The notes under the pieces: model-generated
What the model saw: only the letters and a program-made list of their open reading frames with translations
Told to the model about the DNA's origin: nothing
The model's database searches: none
Origin: Ignavibacteria bacterium
GTDB taxonomy: Bacteria; Bacteroidota; Ignavibacteria; Kapaibacteriales; UBA4661
Reading direction: 5' to 3'
DNA length: 64,000 nt
NCBI GenBank assembly: GCA_947459425.1
Contig: CANHDJ010000015.1
Coordinates: forward strand, 1-64,000
Program-made: the position numbers and the translations under genes
Part shown: in pieces, positions 1 through 8,774 of the stretch
Layout: each line of letters opens with the position of its first letter
How positions within the stretch are numbered: the first letter of the stretch is position 1

Positions 1-140
1 TGGAGCGGTGGAACAACACCCTTCGGCAACGAGTGGGGCGTTATGTCCGCAAAACCCTCTCGTTTTCCAAACGAGACTTTTGGCATCAGATTGTAACCGA
101 AATGTTTATTATTACTTACAATCTCTCATGTATTACTTGA
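1..140 (+). CDS. IS1-family transposase, C-terminal fragment (cut by window edge)
   Basis: Reading from base 3, this frame gives about 45 residues containing ERWNNTLRQR and, a little later, KTLSFSKR, before a TGA at 138-140. This is the conserved C-terminal block of IS1 transposases (E-R-x-N-x-T-L-R-Q-R ... LSFSK), the DDE-type enzyme that moves the element; the glutamate of ERWNN is the last acidic catalytic residue in the family. The rest of the protein lies left of the window. The stop codon is about 8 bp inside the inferred element end, as is normal for compact insertion sequences. Whether the element is intact cannot be judged. Confidence 0.8.
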   Translation, partial: ERWNNTLRQRVGRYVRKTLSFSKRDFWHQIVTEMFIITYNLSCIT

Positions 141-148
141 CCACTACC
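1..148 (+). mobile_element. Right end of an IS1-family insertion sequence
   Basis: The window opens inside an IS1-family element: a transposase C-terminus is followed by CCACTACC at 141-148, which I take as the outer end of the right terminal repeat (reverse complement GGTAGTGG). Beyond it the sequence reads as coding sequence of a redoxin-like gene on the other strand. The left end and any target duplication lie outside the window, so the exact boundary is inferred. Confidence 0.6.
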
Positions 149-423
149 TGCAAAGCAAACGTCTCAAGTTCTTGCAAAGGCAGATGGTCGGCTGCATCCG
201 CGCCGTAGAAGGCACGCACAATCATTTGGCGTTCATTTACTAAAAATTCTGCCGGAACTGCGTCGGGATGCGTTCCTTCTTCTTGACCATTGCCCTTGAA
301 GCCCAATTCCGATGCCGCTTGGATGAGTCCCATTTTATTGCCTGCTTGCAGTGCTTCCATTGTCGCTTTCGCGGGTGAAATCTCGGCACCGTACAAGTCA
401 TTTGAGAACTTCGGAAAATTCAC
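133..423 (-). pseudogene. Redoxin/AhpC-TSA-like protein, C-terminal fragment truncated by IS1
   Basis: The frame carries the C-terminal pattern of an AhpC/TSA-like redoxin family: PAEFLV, then a short strand, then FYGADAADHLPL and a final helix. The thioredoxin-fold N-terminus with the CxxC or peroxidatic cysteine is absent: the frame begins at a GTG preceded closely by a stop, so only about 96 residues remain. The last four residues (VVVK) and the TAA come from the IS1 end, because the frame runs across the element boundary near 148. I read it as a gene remnant damaged at both ends. The family assignment rests on a short motif and is tentative. Confidence 0.45.
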
Positions 424-856
424 AAAAGCCGTACCTTATTACTACTTTGGCAAATTAGCTGCAAACGCAGGTTTGGAGAGGTGTTCAGAAAAAATATCTT
501 GTAAATAAAAACGACTTTTCATCTGCAAGGTGCTTCAACACTGAATCTTTGATTCTTAAACCTAGTATTTATCAGTATTGTCGACTGTTTTTACCTCTGG
601 ACTTCGTCCAAAAACACCTTTTGAGTAAGATTTTGGAGAGGTTTGATGAAAAAAGATACCTCCAAAACGCCATAAAACACTCCTCAAGCCTCTTCAAATC
701 AAGAATGTATTTGCTGCTTGTAAGATTTTAAGCGGTCTGTAGAATCAAAATAGCATTTTCACTACAAATGTTTATCGCCTTGAATCTAGGTTTTATCAGC
801 CTCAGAGGCTAATATGCCAAAGTACTAGTAACTTCAGATAATGATTGGCAAAAAAA
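424..856. other. Gene-free stretch, probably decayed sequence
   Basis: No convincing gene in either strand. AT-rich, with an imperfect inverted repeat around 630-670 (TTTTGGAGAGGT ... ACCTCCAAAA). It may hold the degraded upstream part of the redoxin-like gene, but no matching residues could be recovered in any frame. Confidence 0.4.
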
Positions 857-1600
857 TTATTGTTTCAGGCTTTCCCGTTTTTGCTTCCACTCATTCCAAC
901 CACCAACATAGACAAATACTCGCGTAAAGCCCATTTTCAGTAAATTATCGGCGAGTTCGTGGCTGAGTTCGCAAGCCCCACCGCCGCAATATGCCACAAT
1001 CGGTTTATCACGCGGAAGCCCAATGACACGCGGAATATTTTGCTCAAATTCTGGCGTATAGATGCTGATAGCACTGCCGATATGTCCCAAATCAAACTCG
1101 TGTTTTGGGCGAGCATCAATGAAGAGAACATCAGGGTTTTGGAGCAGTTTTTCTACTTGGTCAAACCGAATTTCCAATGCTTTTGCATTTGCCGTTGCGG
1201 GCGTAGGATTGGTCTGTACCTGTGGTGTGGACTGGGCTACAACGGCTTGCGGAGCGGTTTTCGCCGAGTTTGGGGTGGATGAAGATTGCGGTGCGGGTTG
1301 TTGCAATGGTGTTTTTTGCGAAGGTGGGACTGCTCCTAAAGGCTCATTGGTGCTGGATTTGGGGGTTAGAGCATCTTGCGACGGCAATGCCGATTCGGAA
1401 AAAGATTGCGCTGGAAGCGTGGAAGAATCTGGCTTCTGTGCCAATGCCGTAATTAGCGAATCCGATGCAACGGTGACTGTTTCGGTGCGCACAAGCGGCA
1501 GGGGTTTTGGCGAAAAGGCATTGTAACTCAGCGCTAAAATTGCCGATACGCCTAGTATAATCGCCATTTCACGCAAAAAAGTAATCGTGGTGGTATTCAT
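857..1600 (-). CDS. Membrane-anchored rhodanese-domain protein
   Basis: 247 aa. Residues 10-30 form one hydrophobic segment, 40-140 are a Ser/Pro/Gln/Thr-rich linker, and 145-245 are a single rhodanese (sulfurtransferase) domain. The domain shows DARPKHEFDLGHIGSA, the active-site loop YCGGGACELS with catalytic Cys205 (a second cysteine, Cys210, sits in the same loop), and the closing GGWNEW. The anchor-plus-linker layout places the domain outside the cytoplasmic membrane. The loop lacks the Arg of the usual C-x4-R pattern; CGGGxCELS loops occur in rhodaneses associated with membrane sulfur handling, so the substrate may not be thiosulfate. It stands alone, transcribed away from the secreted-protein gene upstream in the window. 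Confidence 0.85.
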   Translation of the reverse strand: MNTTTITFLREMAIILGVSAILALSYNAFSPKPLPLVRTETVTVASDSLITALAQKPDSSTLPAQSFSESALPSQDALTPKSSTNEPLGAVPPSQKTPLQQPAPQSSSTPNSAKTAPQAVVAQSTPQVQTNPTPATANAKALEIRFDQVEKLLQNPDVLFIDARPKHEFDLGHIGSAISIYTPEFEQNIPRVIGLPRDKPIVAYCGGGACELSHELADNLLKMGFTRVFVYVGGWNEWKQKRESLKQ

Positions 1601-1702
1601 TGAGTCAATGGGGAATGAAGAAGTAGGTTTTAAGATTGGGAATCGGAAAAATTACGCAAAAAAGCCCTTTCACAAAAGCACTTTTCGTTGTGCGGCACGA
1701 TA

Positions 1703-1741
1703 TAAAAACAAAAGGCTTCAGAAGAATCTTCTGAAGCCTTT
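1703..1741 (-). terminator. Rho-independent terminator of the 1763-2545 gene
   Basis: A perfect 14-bp stem (1711-1724 with 1728-1741) with a three-base loop lies 22 bp past the stop codon and is followed on the minus strand by TTTTGTTTTTATA. Confidence 0.85.
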
Positions 1742-1762
1742 TGGAGAAATTTTTGCTCAATC

Positions 1763-2545
1763 TTATTTCGCACCTTCGACATCTTTGATAAGTCCGGCAG
1801 AAATATCAGCAAGTTTTTTGACATTTTCCAGTGGTACTGGCTTGCCTTTGTCAACACTAACAAGTGTTTTTACTTCACCAAGTTTAGCAGTGATGTTTTT
1901 TACCAAGTCGTTGCCTTTTGCCGTAGCGCTCAAACCGTTCATTTCGCCAATCAGGTATTCTACCAATTTTGGATTGCGAATGATAGAGGTTGCATCGGCA
2001 CTATAATTGACCGCAAGCGATTTAGTAACGACATTCAAGCCTTCAAGCCAACCACCGATGGTTACGAGGATAGCAGCATCTTTATCAAGGCGGTTCAATT
2101 TTTCTTTAACGGTTGTTTGCTGGTCGTCGAGCATACCCCGCACTTCTATCCATTTACCTTGCTTGACGAGGGCAAACATTTTATCATTGAGCGATTGCTC
2201 AATGTTTGCATTGAGTTTGCCACTCAGTCCGGCAACAGTTGTTGCCATATCCGCGAATTTATTTTGGTCTTTGCCTTGAATAGCGACAAATGCGTCGCAA
2301 ATGCGGGTGCCAAGATTCAATGCAATGGTGTACTTATTAGCATAGCTGCTTTTTTTATTGAAGGTCGGCAGAGTTTTCCAATTCACTTGTGCTTTGGATA
2401 AACTATCCAAATTATGGAAAACAAGTGCTGACGGCGGCACATACACTTGGGTTGTTACTTGAGCATACGAGACAAGGCTCGATGCGAACATAGTCAAAAC
2501 TGCTGCGGCAGAGACCATTACATAACGGACGCAAGAACATTTCAT
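1763..2545 (-). CDS. Secreted protein of unknown function
   Basis: 260 aa from the ATG at 2545, chosen over the upstream in-frame start at 2563 because GAGG lies 7 bases before it. Residues 1-29 are a signal peptide ending SYA-Q, so the product is exported. The mature part is about 230 residues, helix-rich and of mixed charge, with no cysteines and no catalytic motif I recognise. A strong terminator follows. The gene is divergent from the SDR at 2905 across a 359-bp gap. I do not recognise the family. Confidence 0.75.
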   Translation of the reverse strand: MKCSCVRYVMVSAAAVLTMFASSLVSYAQVTTQVYVPPSALVFHNLDSLSKAQVNWKTLPTFNKKSSYANKYTIALNLGTRICDAFVAIQGKDQNKFADMATTVAGLSGKLNANIEQSLNDKMFALVKQGKWIEVRGMLDDQQTTVKEKLNRLDKDAAILVTIGGWLEGLNVVTKSLAVNYSADATSIIRNPKLVEYLIGEMNGLSATAKGNDLVKNITAKLGEVKTLVSVDKGKPVPLENVKKLADISAGLIKDVEGAK

Positions 2546-2904
2546 ACAATCCTCATTGAACAAATTAGGTGTGAAACAAGAGTATTAAAAATTTCGGTAA
2601 ATTTGATGATACCAAACGTTATGGTATTAAGACGACAACTCAGTCCCAAAAGGTTTATGCAATCGGGTTTTGCCATGCCGATACTGCCGAGAGAATGATT
2701 CTCGGCAATGCTTCGGCAAATATAGTTAAAGTTTATGATTTTCCTATTGCAATCATGCGCCAATATGCAGAGCGTTTTTTCACCTTGTTTTTCCTCAATA
2801 TTCACCTATATTTACAATCTTGGCACAAATGCCTTTCGGCAGCAAATGTGCGCTCGTGGAACTATTTCCACAAGACGTTTTGTTTTTCACCGATTTCACT
2901 AATT
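2546..2904. other. Divergent intergenic region with a small palindrome
   Basis: Separates the divergent secreted-protein gene and SDR gene, so it must hold both promoters. ATACCA (2609-2614) and TGGTAT (2622-2627) form a 6-bp inverted repeat that could be an operator. A longer in-frame N-terminus for the SDR would start at 2695 but has no family support. Confidence 0.4.
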
Positions 2905-3672
2905 ATGCAAATTCACGAGTTTGAACGCGGCTTACAAGGTCGTGTCGCAATTATCACTGGTGCTGCCGTCGGCAATGGACGCGCCTTTTGCGAACGCCTC
3001 GCCGAAGAAGGCGCAATTATCGTCATTGCCGATATTGCCGATGCCAGCGAGACCGTTAAAGCAGCCGAGGCAATCGGCGCACGAGTTCTGAGCCTGAGAG
3101 TAGATGCCACCAATCCACAAGACGTTCAGCAAATGGCTCAAACCGTGCTGAAAGAGTTTGGACGGATTGACATTCTCGTTCACAATGTCGGCAAATACGA
3201 GGAAGAACCTTTTGAACTCCTTTCGTTCGACCAGTGGCGGCAGATGCTCGACCTCAACTTAAATAGTCTTTTCTTGACCACCAAAGCCGTTCTTCCTGCC
3301 ATGAAAGAAAAGGGCTTCGGGCGCATTATTGCGCTCTCCTCCGACACCGTTTGGCTGGGAACGCCGTATTTGACGCACTACGTTACAGCGAAAATGGGTG
3401 TGATAGGTTTTGTGCGCTCTCTGGCAAGTGAAGTCGGCAAATATGGCATCACGGCAAACGCTATCACGGTTGGTCTCACGGCAATTCAACGCCCGGAACA
3501 GGGCGGGCGCGTGAGCAGCTCTATCTTGGAGCATATTCTCCCGACGCAAAGTGTGCAGCGCGGCGACGAGCCACACGATATTGCCAATGTCGTTACCTTC
3601 CTCGCACTTCCGGCTTCCGGTATTATCAATGGTCAAACACTCAATGTGGATGGCGGCGTAGCAAGGCACTGA
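2905..3672 (+). CDS. Short-chain dehydrogenase/reductase
   Basis: 255 aa from the ATG at 2905, the length usual for classical SDRs; the frame is open upstream to 2695 but that part is not SDR-like. The Rossmann glycine motif is TGAAVGNG (TGxxxGxG). The NNAG-equivalent is HNVG, the catalytic Ser is in ALSSDTV, and the catalytic pair is YVTAK (Y-x3-K). The C-terminus INGQTLNVDGG is the classical cofactor-side ending. It is an NAD(P)-dependent oxidoreductase of the FabG-like type, cytoplasmic, with substrate unknown. No neighbour suggests a pathway. Confidence 0.9.
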   Translation: MQIHEFERGLQGRVAIITGAAVGNGRAFCERLAEEGAIIVIADIADASETVKAAEAIGARVLSLRVDATNPQDVQQMAQTVLKEFGRIDILVHNVGKYEEEPFELLSFDQWRQMLDLNLNSLFLTTKAVLPAMKEKGFGRIIALSSDTVWLGTPYLTHYVTAKMGVIGFVRSLASEVGKYGITANAITVGLTAIQRPEQGGRVSSSILEHILPTQSVQRGDEPHDIANVVTFLALPASGIINGQTLNVDGGVARH

Positions 3673-3721
3673 GACAAGAAAAATCGTTCTATCTGGCTTG
3701 AAATCGTGCATCTTAAACGTT

Positions 3722-3742
3722 TTTGACAGAATATCTGTCAAA
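3722..3742. promoter_or_regulatory. Palindrome TTTGACAG-N5-CTGTCAAA
   Basis: Perfect 8-bp arms with a 5-base spacer, 48 bp before the DUF4197 gene and 50 bp after the SDR stop. There is no T-run after it, so an operator is more likely than a terminator. Confidence 0.4.
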
Positions 3743-3789
3743 CGAAACAACCAAATGCAACCCTCATTTTTCATTTTTTTGAACACACT

Positions 3790-4671
3790 ATGAACTTCTC
3801 TCGCATCACGGCTCTTGTTACCGTTTCAACATTAGCATTGTCAGGCACTGCTTTAGCGCAAACAAAGAAAACGACAACGACGAAAAAATCAACATCGTCG
3901 AAATCGTCCAAAACAGCAACAACACCAGCCAAAACCACAGCGCCTGCGCCAGCAACAACCACTCCAGCTCCAGCGCCGACTACTACTCCGACACCTACGC
4001 CTGCTCCAACTCCAACTCCTACGCCCGCTCCTGCCGCCCCGACTCTTACGCCAAGCCTTGCCTCAACTGGTTTGCAAGAAGCACTCACTAAAGGCATTCA
4101 AAAAGGCGTGGAACTGGTCTCGAAGCCCGATGGATACTTGGGCAATCCGCTTATTAAAATTCCTTTTCCGCCAGAATTTAAGATGGTAGAAGACGGCGTT
4201 CGGAAAATTGGTCTTGGAAACGTCGCCGACCAAGCCGTTACCTCAATGAATCGCGCTGCCGAGCAAGCCGGATCGGATGCCTTACCGATTTTCTTGGATG
4301 CTATCAAACAGTTAAATTTCAATGATGTTATGTCTATTTTGAACGGTAGCAATGACCGCGCCGCAACGGATTTCCTTCAGCGCACAACGTCCGACCAGCT
4401 TGTCCAGAAATTCAAGCCAACTATTAGCGATGCACTCACCAAAGTAGAAGCCACGCGCTATTGGGGACAAATCACCCAAGCCTACAACCAAATTCCATTT
4501 GTGCAAAAAGTGAACCCAGATTTATCCGATTACGTGACCAAACGCGCTATCGAAGGCTTATTCACGATGGTTGCGCAAGAAGAGAAAAATATTCGGCAAA
4601 ATCCTGTTGCTCGCACCAGCGATGTTTTGCAACAAGTCTTTGGTGGAATCACCAAAAGTATTGGTAAGTAA
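3790..4671 (+). CDS. Exported DUF4197 family protein
   Basis: 293 aa. Signal peptide 1-23 ends ALAQ. Residues 24-90 are a low-complexity Thr/Lys then Pro/Thr/Ala linker. Residues 95-290 match DUF4197: GIQKGVELVSKPDGYLGNP, IKIPFPPEF, IGLGNVADQ, MNRAAEQAG, FLDAIKQLNFNDVMSILNG, and a C-terminal PDLSDYVTKRAIEGLF. The family is a helical periplasmic or envelope-associated protein of unknown role. The PT-rich linker suggests a spacer between the membrane or a partner and the helical domain; that is inference. The DNA of the linker is a simple repeat prone to length change. Confidence 0.85.
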   Translation: MNFSRITALVTVSTLALSGTALAQTKKTTTTKKSTSSKSSKTATTPAKTTAPAPATTTPAPAPTTTPTPTPAPTPTPTPAPAAPTLTPSLASTGLQEALTKGIQKGVELVSKPDGYLGNPLIKIPFPPEFKMVEDGVRKIGLGNVADQAVTSMNRAAEQAGSDALPIFLDAIKQLNFNDVMSILNGSNDRAATDFLQRTTSDQLVQKFKPTISDALTKVEATRYWGQITQAYNQIPFVQKVNPDLSDYVTKRAIEGLFTMVAQEEKNIRQNPVARTSDVLQQVFGGITKSIGK

Positions 4672-4792
4672 GAAACGGATTTAACGGATTTATGGTATGA
4701 CCAATTTTAAATGGAAAGCAGAAATCCTCCTCATCTCAAAATGTGGCTGTATTTCTGCTTTTTTTTCTATGGTGCTATCGTCTCAAAACCGC

Positions 4793-6028
4793 ATGAAAAC
4801 TCGCCTACTGACCACCCTCCTTTTCTCGGCAATGCTGCTTCTGACCAATCGTTGGCTTTCGTATCAAGAAGGCATTGATATTTTGAAAGCTGCCGATACG
4901 CATAGTTACATGACGATTGCCCAAGCCGCACCTGCATTGCCAAATCTTCCATCGGAAGCAGTGTTGCCAACAAACCACACGGCGCGGTTTATCGTGCCAT
5001 ACTTGGCGGGAACGGTTGCACATTTTACGGGGATTGGGTATGAATGGGTATTTTTGCTGGCAACGCTCTTGTTTTGCGCCGTCGTTATTTGGGCGTGTCA
5101 CCAGATGTTCGAGGAATTACGGCTTGATACAACAGCATACACGCTCTCTATGGCATTGCTCATTTTTAATCCGTATATGTTTCGGTATTATCTCGCTGTT
5201 CCGGCGATGGTGAATGATGTTGTTTTTGTTGCCGGACTTTCGCTCACGCTCTTGGGCTTACTACGGGGCGGATTCCCGCTTGTTTTGATTGGTGCTCTGG
5301 TGGCACTTGCAGGACGGCAAAATGCGCTTGTTTTCCTACCCGCCGTCGCACTCTGGATGCTTTGGGGTGAGAAATGGCGCACAGGCGGTATCGTTCCTGC
5401 ATTGACACGCTTTGTCATTGTAGCAGCCAGTGTTGTAGGGGCTTACCTGGTAATCGGGCATATTATTGCACCTTTCAGTGTGCGAGGGATGGAAAGCGAT
5501 GCTATTATGGGCTTCTTGCGCTGGATGCTTGCGCCGTCTGCCGGAAAAGCAAAGGTTTTAGCGGAATATGGTTTACGGACGGTGATTTGTCTGCTATTTC
5601 CACTGTTTATTATGCTGGCAATCCTCCTAGAACGGCGCTTGAGTGGGCTGTCCCTGAAAGCCGCTTTGAAGCTGCTACCGCGTGAGTTTTGGTTTGCGTT
5701 GGCGTTTGTCGCCTCGCTCTACGGCTTTGCGTTTTTAGGCGGACCCGAACTCTTTATGAGCGGTGTCACGCGCTACGTCTCGCATACACTTCCGGCGATG
5801 ATTCTTGCCTTTGGTTTCATGCTCAAATCTTACAACTCATTTGGAGAAACAAAAAGTGCGCCGATGATGATGGTAAGCGCTCTTTGTGCTATGGGGTCGT
5901 TCCACCATATGACAACATTCGGCGGAACAACTTCCGATAGAGCAATGTATTTTGCGGTGATGTACTGTATTCTTGCTATTTTTGCAGGTGTGGTGGCGTT
6001 TGCTTCATTACGCTCACAACGTGATTGA
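4793..6028 (+). CDS. Multi-pass membrane protein, possibly GT-C-type glycosyltransferase
   Basis: About 411 aa from the ATG at 4793 (the frame is open from 4697 but the first hydrophobic segment starts just after 4793). Roughly ten hydrophobic segments alternate with short loops. An acidic/polar first loop follows TM1 (KAADTHSYMTIAQ), as in GT-C enzymes of the PMT/ArnT kind, but no diagnostic motif is visible. It lies directly upstream of a family-2 glycosyltransferase, so a role in lipid-linked sugar transfer is plausible. Function is not established from sequence. Confidence 0.65.
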   Translation: MKTRLLTTLLFSAMLLLTNRWLSYQEGIDILKAADTHSYMTIAQAAPALPNLPSEAVLPTNHTARFIVPYLAGTVAHFTGIGYEWVFLLATLLFCAVVIWACHQMFEELRLDTTAYTLSMALLIFNPYMFRYYLAVPAMVNDVVFVAGLSLTLLGLLRGGFPLVLIGALVALAGRQNALVFLPAVALWMLWGEKWRTGGIVPALTRFVIVAASVVGAYLVIGHIIAPFSVRGMESDAIMGFLRWMLAPSAGKAKVLAEYGLRTVICLLFPLFIMLAILLERRLSGLSLKAALKLLPREFWFALAFVASLYGFAFLGGPELFMSGVTRYVSHTLPAMILAFGFMLKSYNSFGETKSAPMMMVSALCAMGSFHHMTTFGGTTSDRAMYFAVMYCILAIFAGVVAFASLRSQRD

Positions 6029-6137
6029 TCCTCTACGGCGTAGTTTTTCACAAAGCACTATTGAGGGCTTGAGAGCAATCATACAAAGCAACATAAAAGC
6101 CCAATTCAACCCCAAAAACATCATTTTTCGCAACAGC

Positions 6138-7301
6138 GTGGCTCAAAATACTATAACTCGCAAACCGCATAAACACTCCGTTTCTTTCGTCATTCCGTGT
6201 TTGAATGAAGAAAAGGTTTTGCCCTACGTTCTGACAAAAATTAAGCATCTTCAAGATAATGTCCTCACCGACCGCCGCGTGGAGATTATCGTTTCCGACA
6301 ATGGTTCCACCGACCGCTCTGTGGAAGTGGCGGAATCCTTCGGCGCACGAGTGATTCACTGCCCGCAGCGCGGCTATGGCGCAGCGCTTCAATGCGGCAT
6401 TTACGGCGCGGAATGCGAAGCGGTCATTTTTGCCGATGCCGACGATACCTACGATTTTTTAGAAGCTCCCACGCTCTTGCACAAACTCGATGAAGGGTAC
6501 GAAATCGTGCTGGGGTCGCGTCTGCAAGGAACCGTTCACGAAGGCGCAATGCCATTTTTGCACCGCTACATCGGAACTCCCGTGCTGACATGGCTTATCA
6601 ACACGCTGTATGCAAAAGGCGATTATCGCCTGACAGACTGCAATTCGGGTTTTCGATGCTTCCGCAAAGACGCATTTATGCGGTGGGGCGTAAAAAGTCC
6701 GGGAATGGAGTTTGCCTCGGAAATGATTGTGAAAGTGATGAAATCCGGCGCAGATATTACCGAAGTCCCCGCTTCGCTTTCGCCCGACAAACCCGGACGG
6801 CATCCGCATTTGCGGACGTGGCGCGATGGTATGCGTCACTTACTCCAAATCGTTTTGGAATCGCCGGAACTCTTCAATACCGTCGGAAGCACATTGTGGC
6901 TGGCTTCGTGGCTGGTTCTCTTGGTGGGCTTGGCAACGGGTCCCGTCAGTGTGGGAATATTCTCGGTTTTGGGCATTCACACGATGATGTTTGCGCTTTT
7001 GGGCAGTATTTTTGGGCTGGCATTTTGGGCGGTGGGCTTGTTTATTTCGGCAAAACATCCATCATCAGTACGGCTCTACACGACGTTTAATGCTTGGCAG
7101 GAAGACCGCCTTTTCTGGTTTTCCTTTTGGTTTGGAGCGCTCAGTGTGGCATTTTTATTGGCAATCGTGGTGCGCTGGGGCATGGGCGGCTTTGCGAATT
7201 TAGCGCTTGAGCGCGAAACACTGGCGGTGATTGCCTTTGGCGCAAACGGAATTTTACTTGTGGCAAATGTGCTGACGGCGCATTTGATTAAACGATTGTG
7301 A
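6138..7301 (+). CDS. Family 2 glycosyltransferase with C-terminal membrane segments
   Basis: 387 aa from the GTG at 6138; the frame is open to 5973, which would overlap the upstream gene. The N-terminal half is a GT-A fold of the dolichyl-phosphate-sugar synthase kind: VSFVIPCLNEE, IIVSDNGSTDRS, and FADADDTYDF (the D-x-D metal/nucleotide site), then GSRLQG and DCNSGFRCFRKDA. The C-terminal third has about four transmembrane helices. It would transfer a sugar from a nucleotide donor to a polyprenyl-phosphate carrier at the inner membrane. With the membrane protein before it, it may form a two-step donor/transfer pair. Confidence 0.88.
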   Translation: MAQNTITRKPHKHSVSFVIPCLNEEKVLPYVLTKIKHLQDNVLTDRRVEIIVSDNGSTDRSVEVAESFGARVIHCPQRGYGAALQCGIYGAECEAVIFADADDTYDFLEAPTLLHKLDEGYEIVLGSRLQGTVHEGAMPFLHRYIGTPVLTWLINTLYAKGDYRLTDCNSGFRCFRKDAFMRWGVKSPGMEFASEMIVKVMKSGADITEVPASLSPDKPGRHPHLRTWRDGMRHLLQIVLESPELFNTVGSTLWLASWLVLLVGLATGPVSVGIFSVLGIHTMMFALLGSIFGLAFWAVGLFISAKHPSSVRLYTTFNAWQEDRLFWFSFWFGALSVAFLLAIVVRWGMGGFANLALERETLAVIAFGANGILLVANVLTAHLIKRL

Positions 7302-7311
7302 TTCTTTTGTT

Positions 7312-7611
7312 ATGAATATTTCATCCGATATTCGCTGGAAACAACGCTTTGCAAATTTTGAAAAAGCATTTACCTTTTTGGACAATGTCTTGCAAATTAA
7401 GCAACCAAGCGCCTTAGAAGAAGCGGGCATTGTCCAAGCATTTGAATTTACGTTTGAGTTAGCATGGAAAACGCTGAAGGATTATCTTGCTGCCAACGGT
7501 GTAGATGCACAGTTTCCCCGCGACGTGGTAAAACAAGCATTTCACTATGCTTTGATTGCCGACGGCGCTTTGTGGTTGGAAATGCTTAAAAAACGGGAGC
7601 TTGATGGCTGA
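7312..7611 (+). CDS. HI0074/HepT-type nucleotidyltransferase-associated protein, frameshifted
   Basis: The 99-residue frame matches the HI0074 family (RWKQRFANFEKAFTFLD ... AFEFTFELAWKTLKDYL ... LWLEMLKKR) but stops early. The missing end of the family is present in the +1 frame from 7604 (MADTYDEANAQAA, the conserved H/D-TYDE segment) and runs to a TAG at 7727-7729. One extra base near 7600-7604 therefore splits a gene of about 138 codons. Family members pair with a minimal nucleotidyltransferase (MntA), often as a toxin-antitoxin pair; no such partner gene is adjacent. Either a decaying orphan or a sequencing error. Confidence 0.75.
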   Translation: MNISSDIRWKQRFANFEKAFTFLDNVLQIKQPSALEEAGIVQAFEFTFELAWKTLKDYLAANGVDAQFPRDVVKQAFHYALIADGALWLEMLKKRELDG

Positions 7612-7787
7612 TACCTACGATGAAGCCAACGCACAAGCCGCGATGCTGCTCATTCGGACAAAATTTGCGCCGTCGCTCACCGAATTTCACACACACTTGA
7701 ATATCAAGAGCAGACAAAATTCTCCATAGAAACCGAAAAAGCACAATTCTTTCAACACATTTTTTCTCAAGCCTCCAACAACGCATT

Positions 7788-8774
7788 ATGACAGACATCC
7801 GCGAACTCAACGAGCGCATCCAACGCGAGAGCGCTTTTATCGAACTTCTAGTTGGCGAAATCAGCAAAAGTATCGTTGGGCAAAAGTATATGGTCGAACG
7901 CCTTTTGATTGCTTTGCTTTCCGACGGACATATTTTGCTGGAAGGCGTTCCCGGACTAGCAAAAACGCTTGCTATCAAAACCCTTGCCTCAGCTATTGAT
8001 GCACGTTTCAGCCGTATTCAATTTACTCCCGATTTGCTTCCGGCGGACGTACTCGGCACAACGATTTACAACCCCGCCACCACGCAATTTTCCGTGCGGC
8101 AAGGACCCATTTTTGCCAATTTTATTCTTGCCGATGAAATCAACCGCGCTCCGGCAAAGGTACAGAGCGCCCTTCTGGAAGCAATGCAAGAGCGCCAAGT
8201 CACGATTGGTGAAAAAACGTTCAAGCTGGAAGAGCCATTTTTAGTGCTGGCGACGCAAAATCCGATTGAGCAAGAAGGCACCTACCCGCTTCCTGAAGCG
8301 CAAGTTGACCGCTTTATGCTCAAGGCGCTTATTACCTACCCTACGCGCGAGGATGAGCGTATGATTATGCGTCAGAACCTCTCGAATGAACAAGTGAAAA
8401 TCAACCCTGTCGTCTCGCCTCAAAGCATCATGAAAGCCCGTGCTGTGGTGCGCGAGGTCTATATGGATGAAAAAATCGAACAATACATTTTGGACATTGT
8501 TGCCGCGACCCGCAACCCGCAACAATACAAACTCGGCAAGCTGGCAAATCTCATTAGCTATGGTGGTTCGCCCCGTGCGACGATCGCGCTGGCAACGGCA
8601 TCGAAGGCGTTTGCCTTTATCCGCCATCGCGGGTACGTGATTCCGGAGGATGTTCGGGCAATTTGCCACGACGTACTCAGACACCGCATCGGATTGACCT
8701 ACGAAGCGGAAGCAGAAAATATGCGCTCCGAAGACATAATTAACGAATTGTTGAACGCAGTAGAGGTTCCTTAA
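7788..8774 (+). CDS. MoxR-family AAA+ ATPase
   Basis: 328 aa, full length. Walker A GVPGLAKT (53-60), Walker B ILADEINR (113-120), then APAKVQSALLEAMQE, TQNPIEQEGTYPLPEAQ(V)DRF and the sensor/lid region, all characteristic of MoxR ATPases. These cytoplasmic chaperone-like ATPases usually act with DUF58 and von Willebrand A proteins encoded next door. Here the following genes are instead a lipoprotein and a DUF4175-like membrane protein. The stop overlaps the next start by one base (TAATG), which indicates translational coupling. Confidence 0.93.
   Translation: MTDIRELNERIQRESAFIELLVGEISKSIVGQKYMVERLLIALLSDGHILLEGVPGLAKTLAIKTLASAIDARFSRIQFTPDLLPADVLGTTIYNPATTQFSVRQGPIFANFILADEINRAPAKVQSALLEAMQERQVTIGEKTFKLEEPFLVLATQNPIEQEGTYPLPEAQVDRFMLKALITYPTREDERMIMRQNLSNEQVKINPVVSPQSIMKARAVVREVYMDEKIEQYILDIVAATRNPQQYKLGKLANLISYGGSPRATIALATASKAFAFIRHRGYVIPEDVRAICHDVLRHRIGLTYEAEAENMRSEDIINELLNAVEVP

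Noticed and set aside
7586-7606. Programmed -1 frameshift in the HepT-like gene
   Set aside because: The A6 run is there but -1 slippage meets a TGA at once; the missing end lies in the +1 frame.
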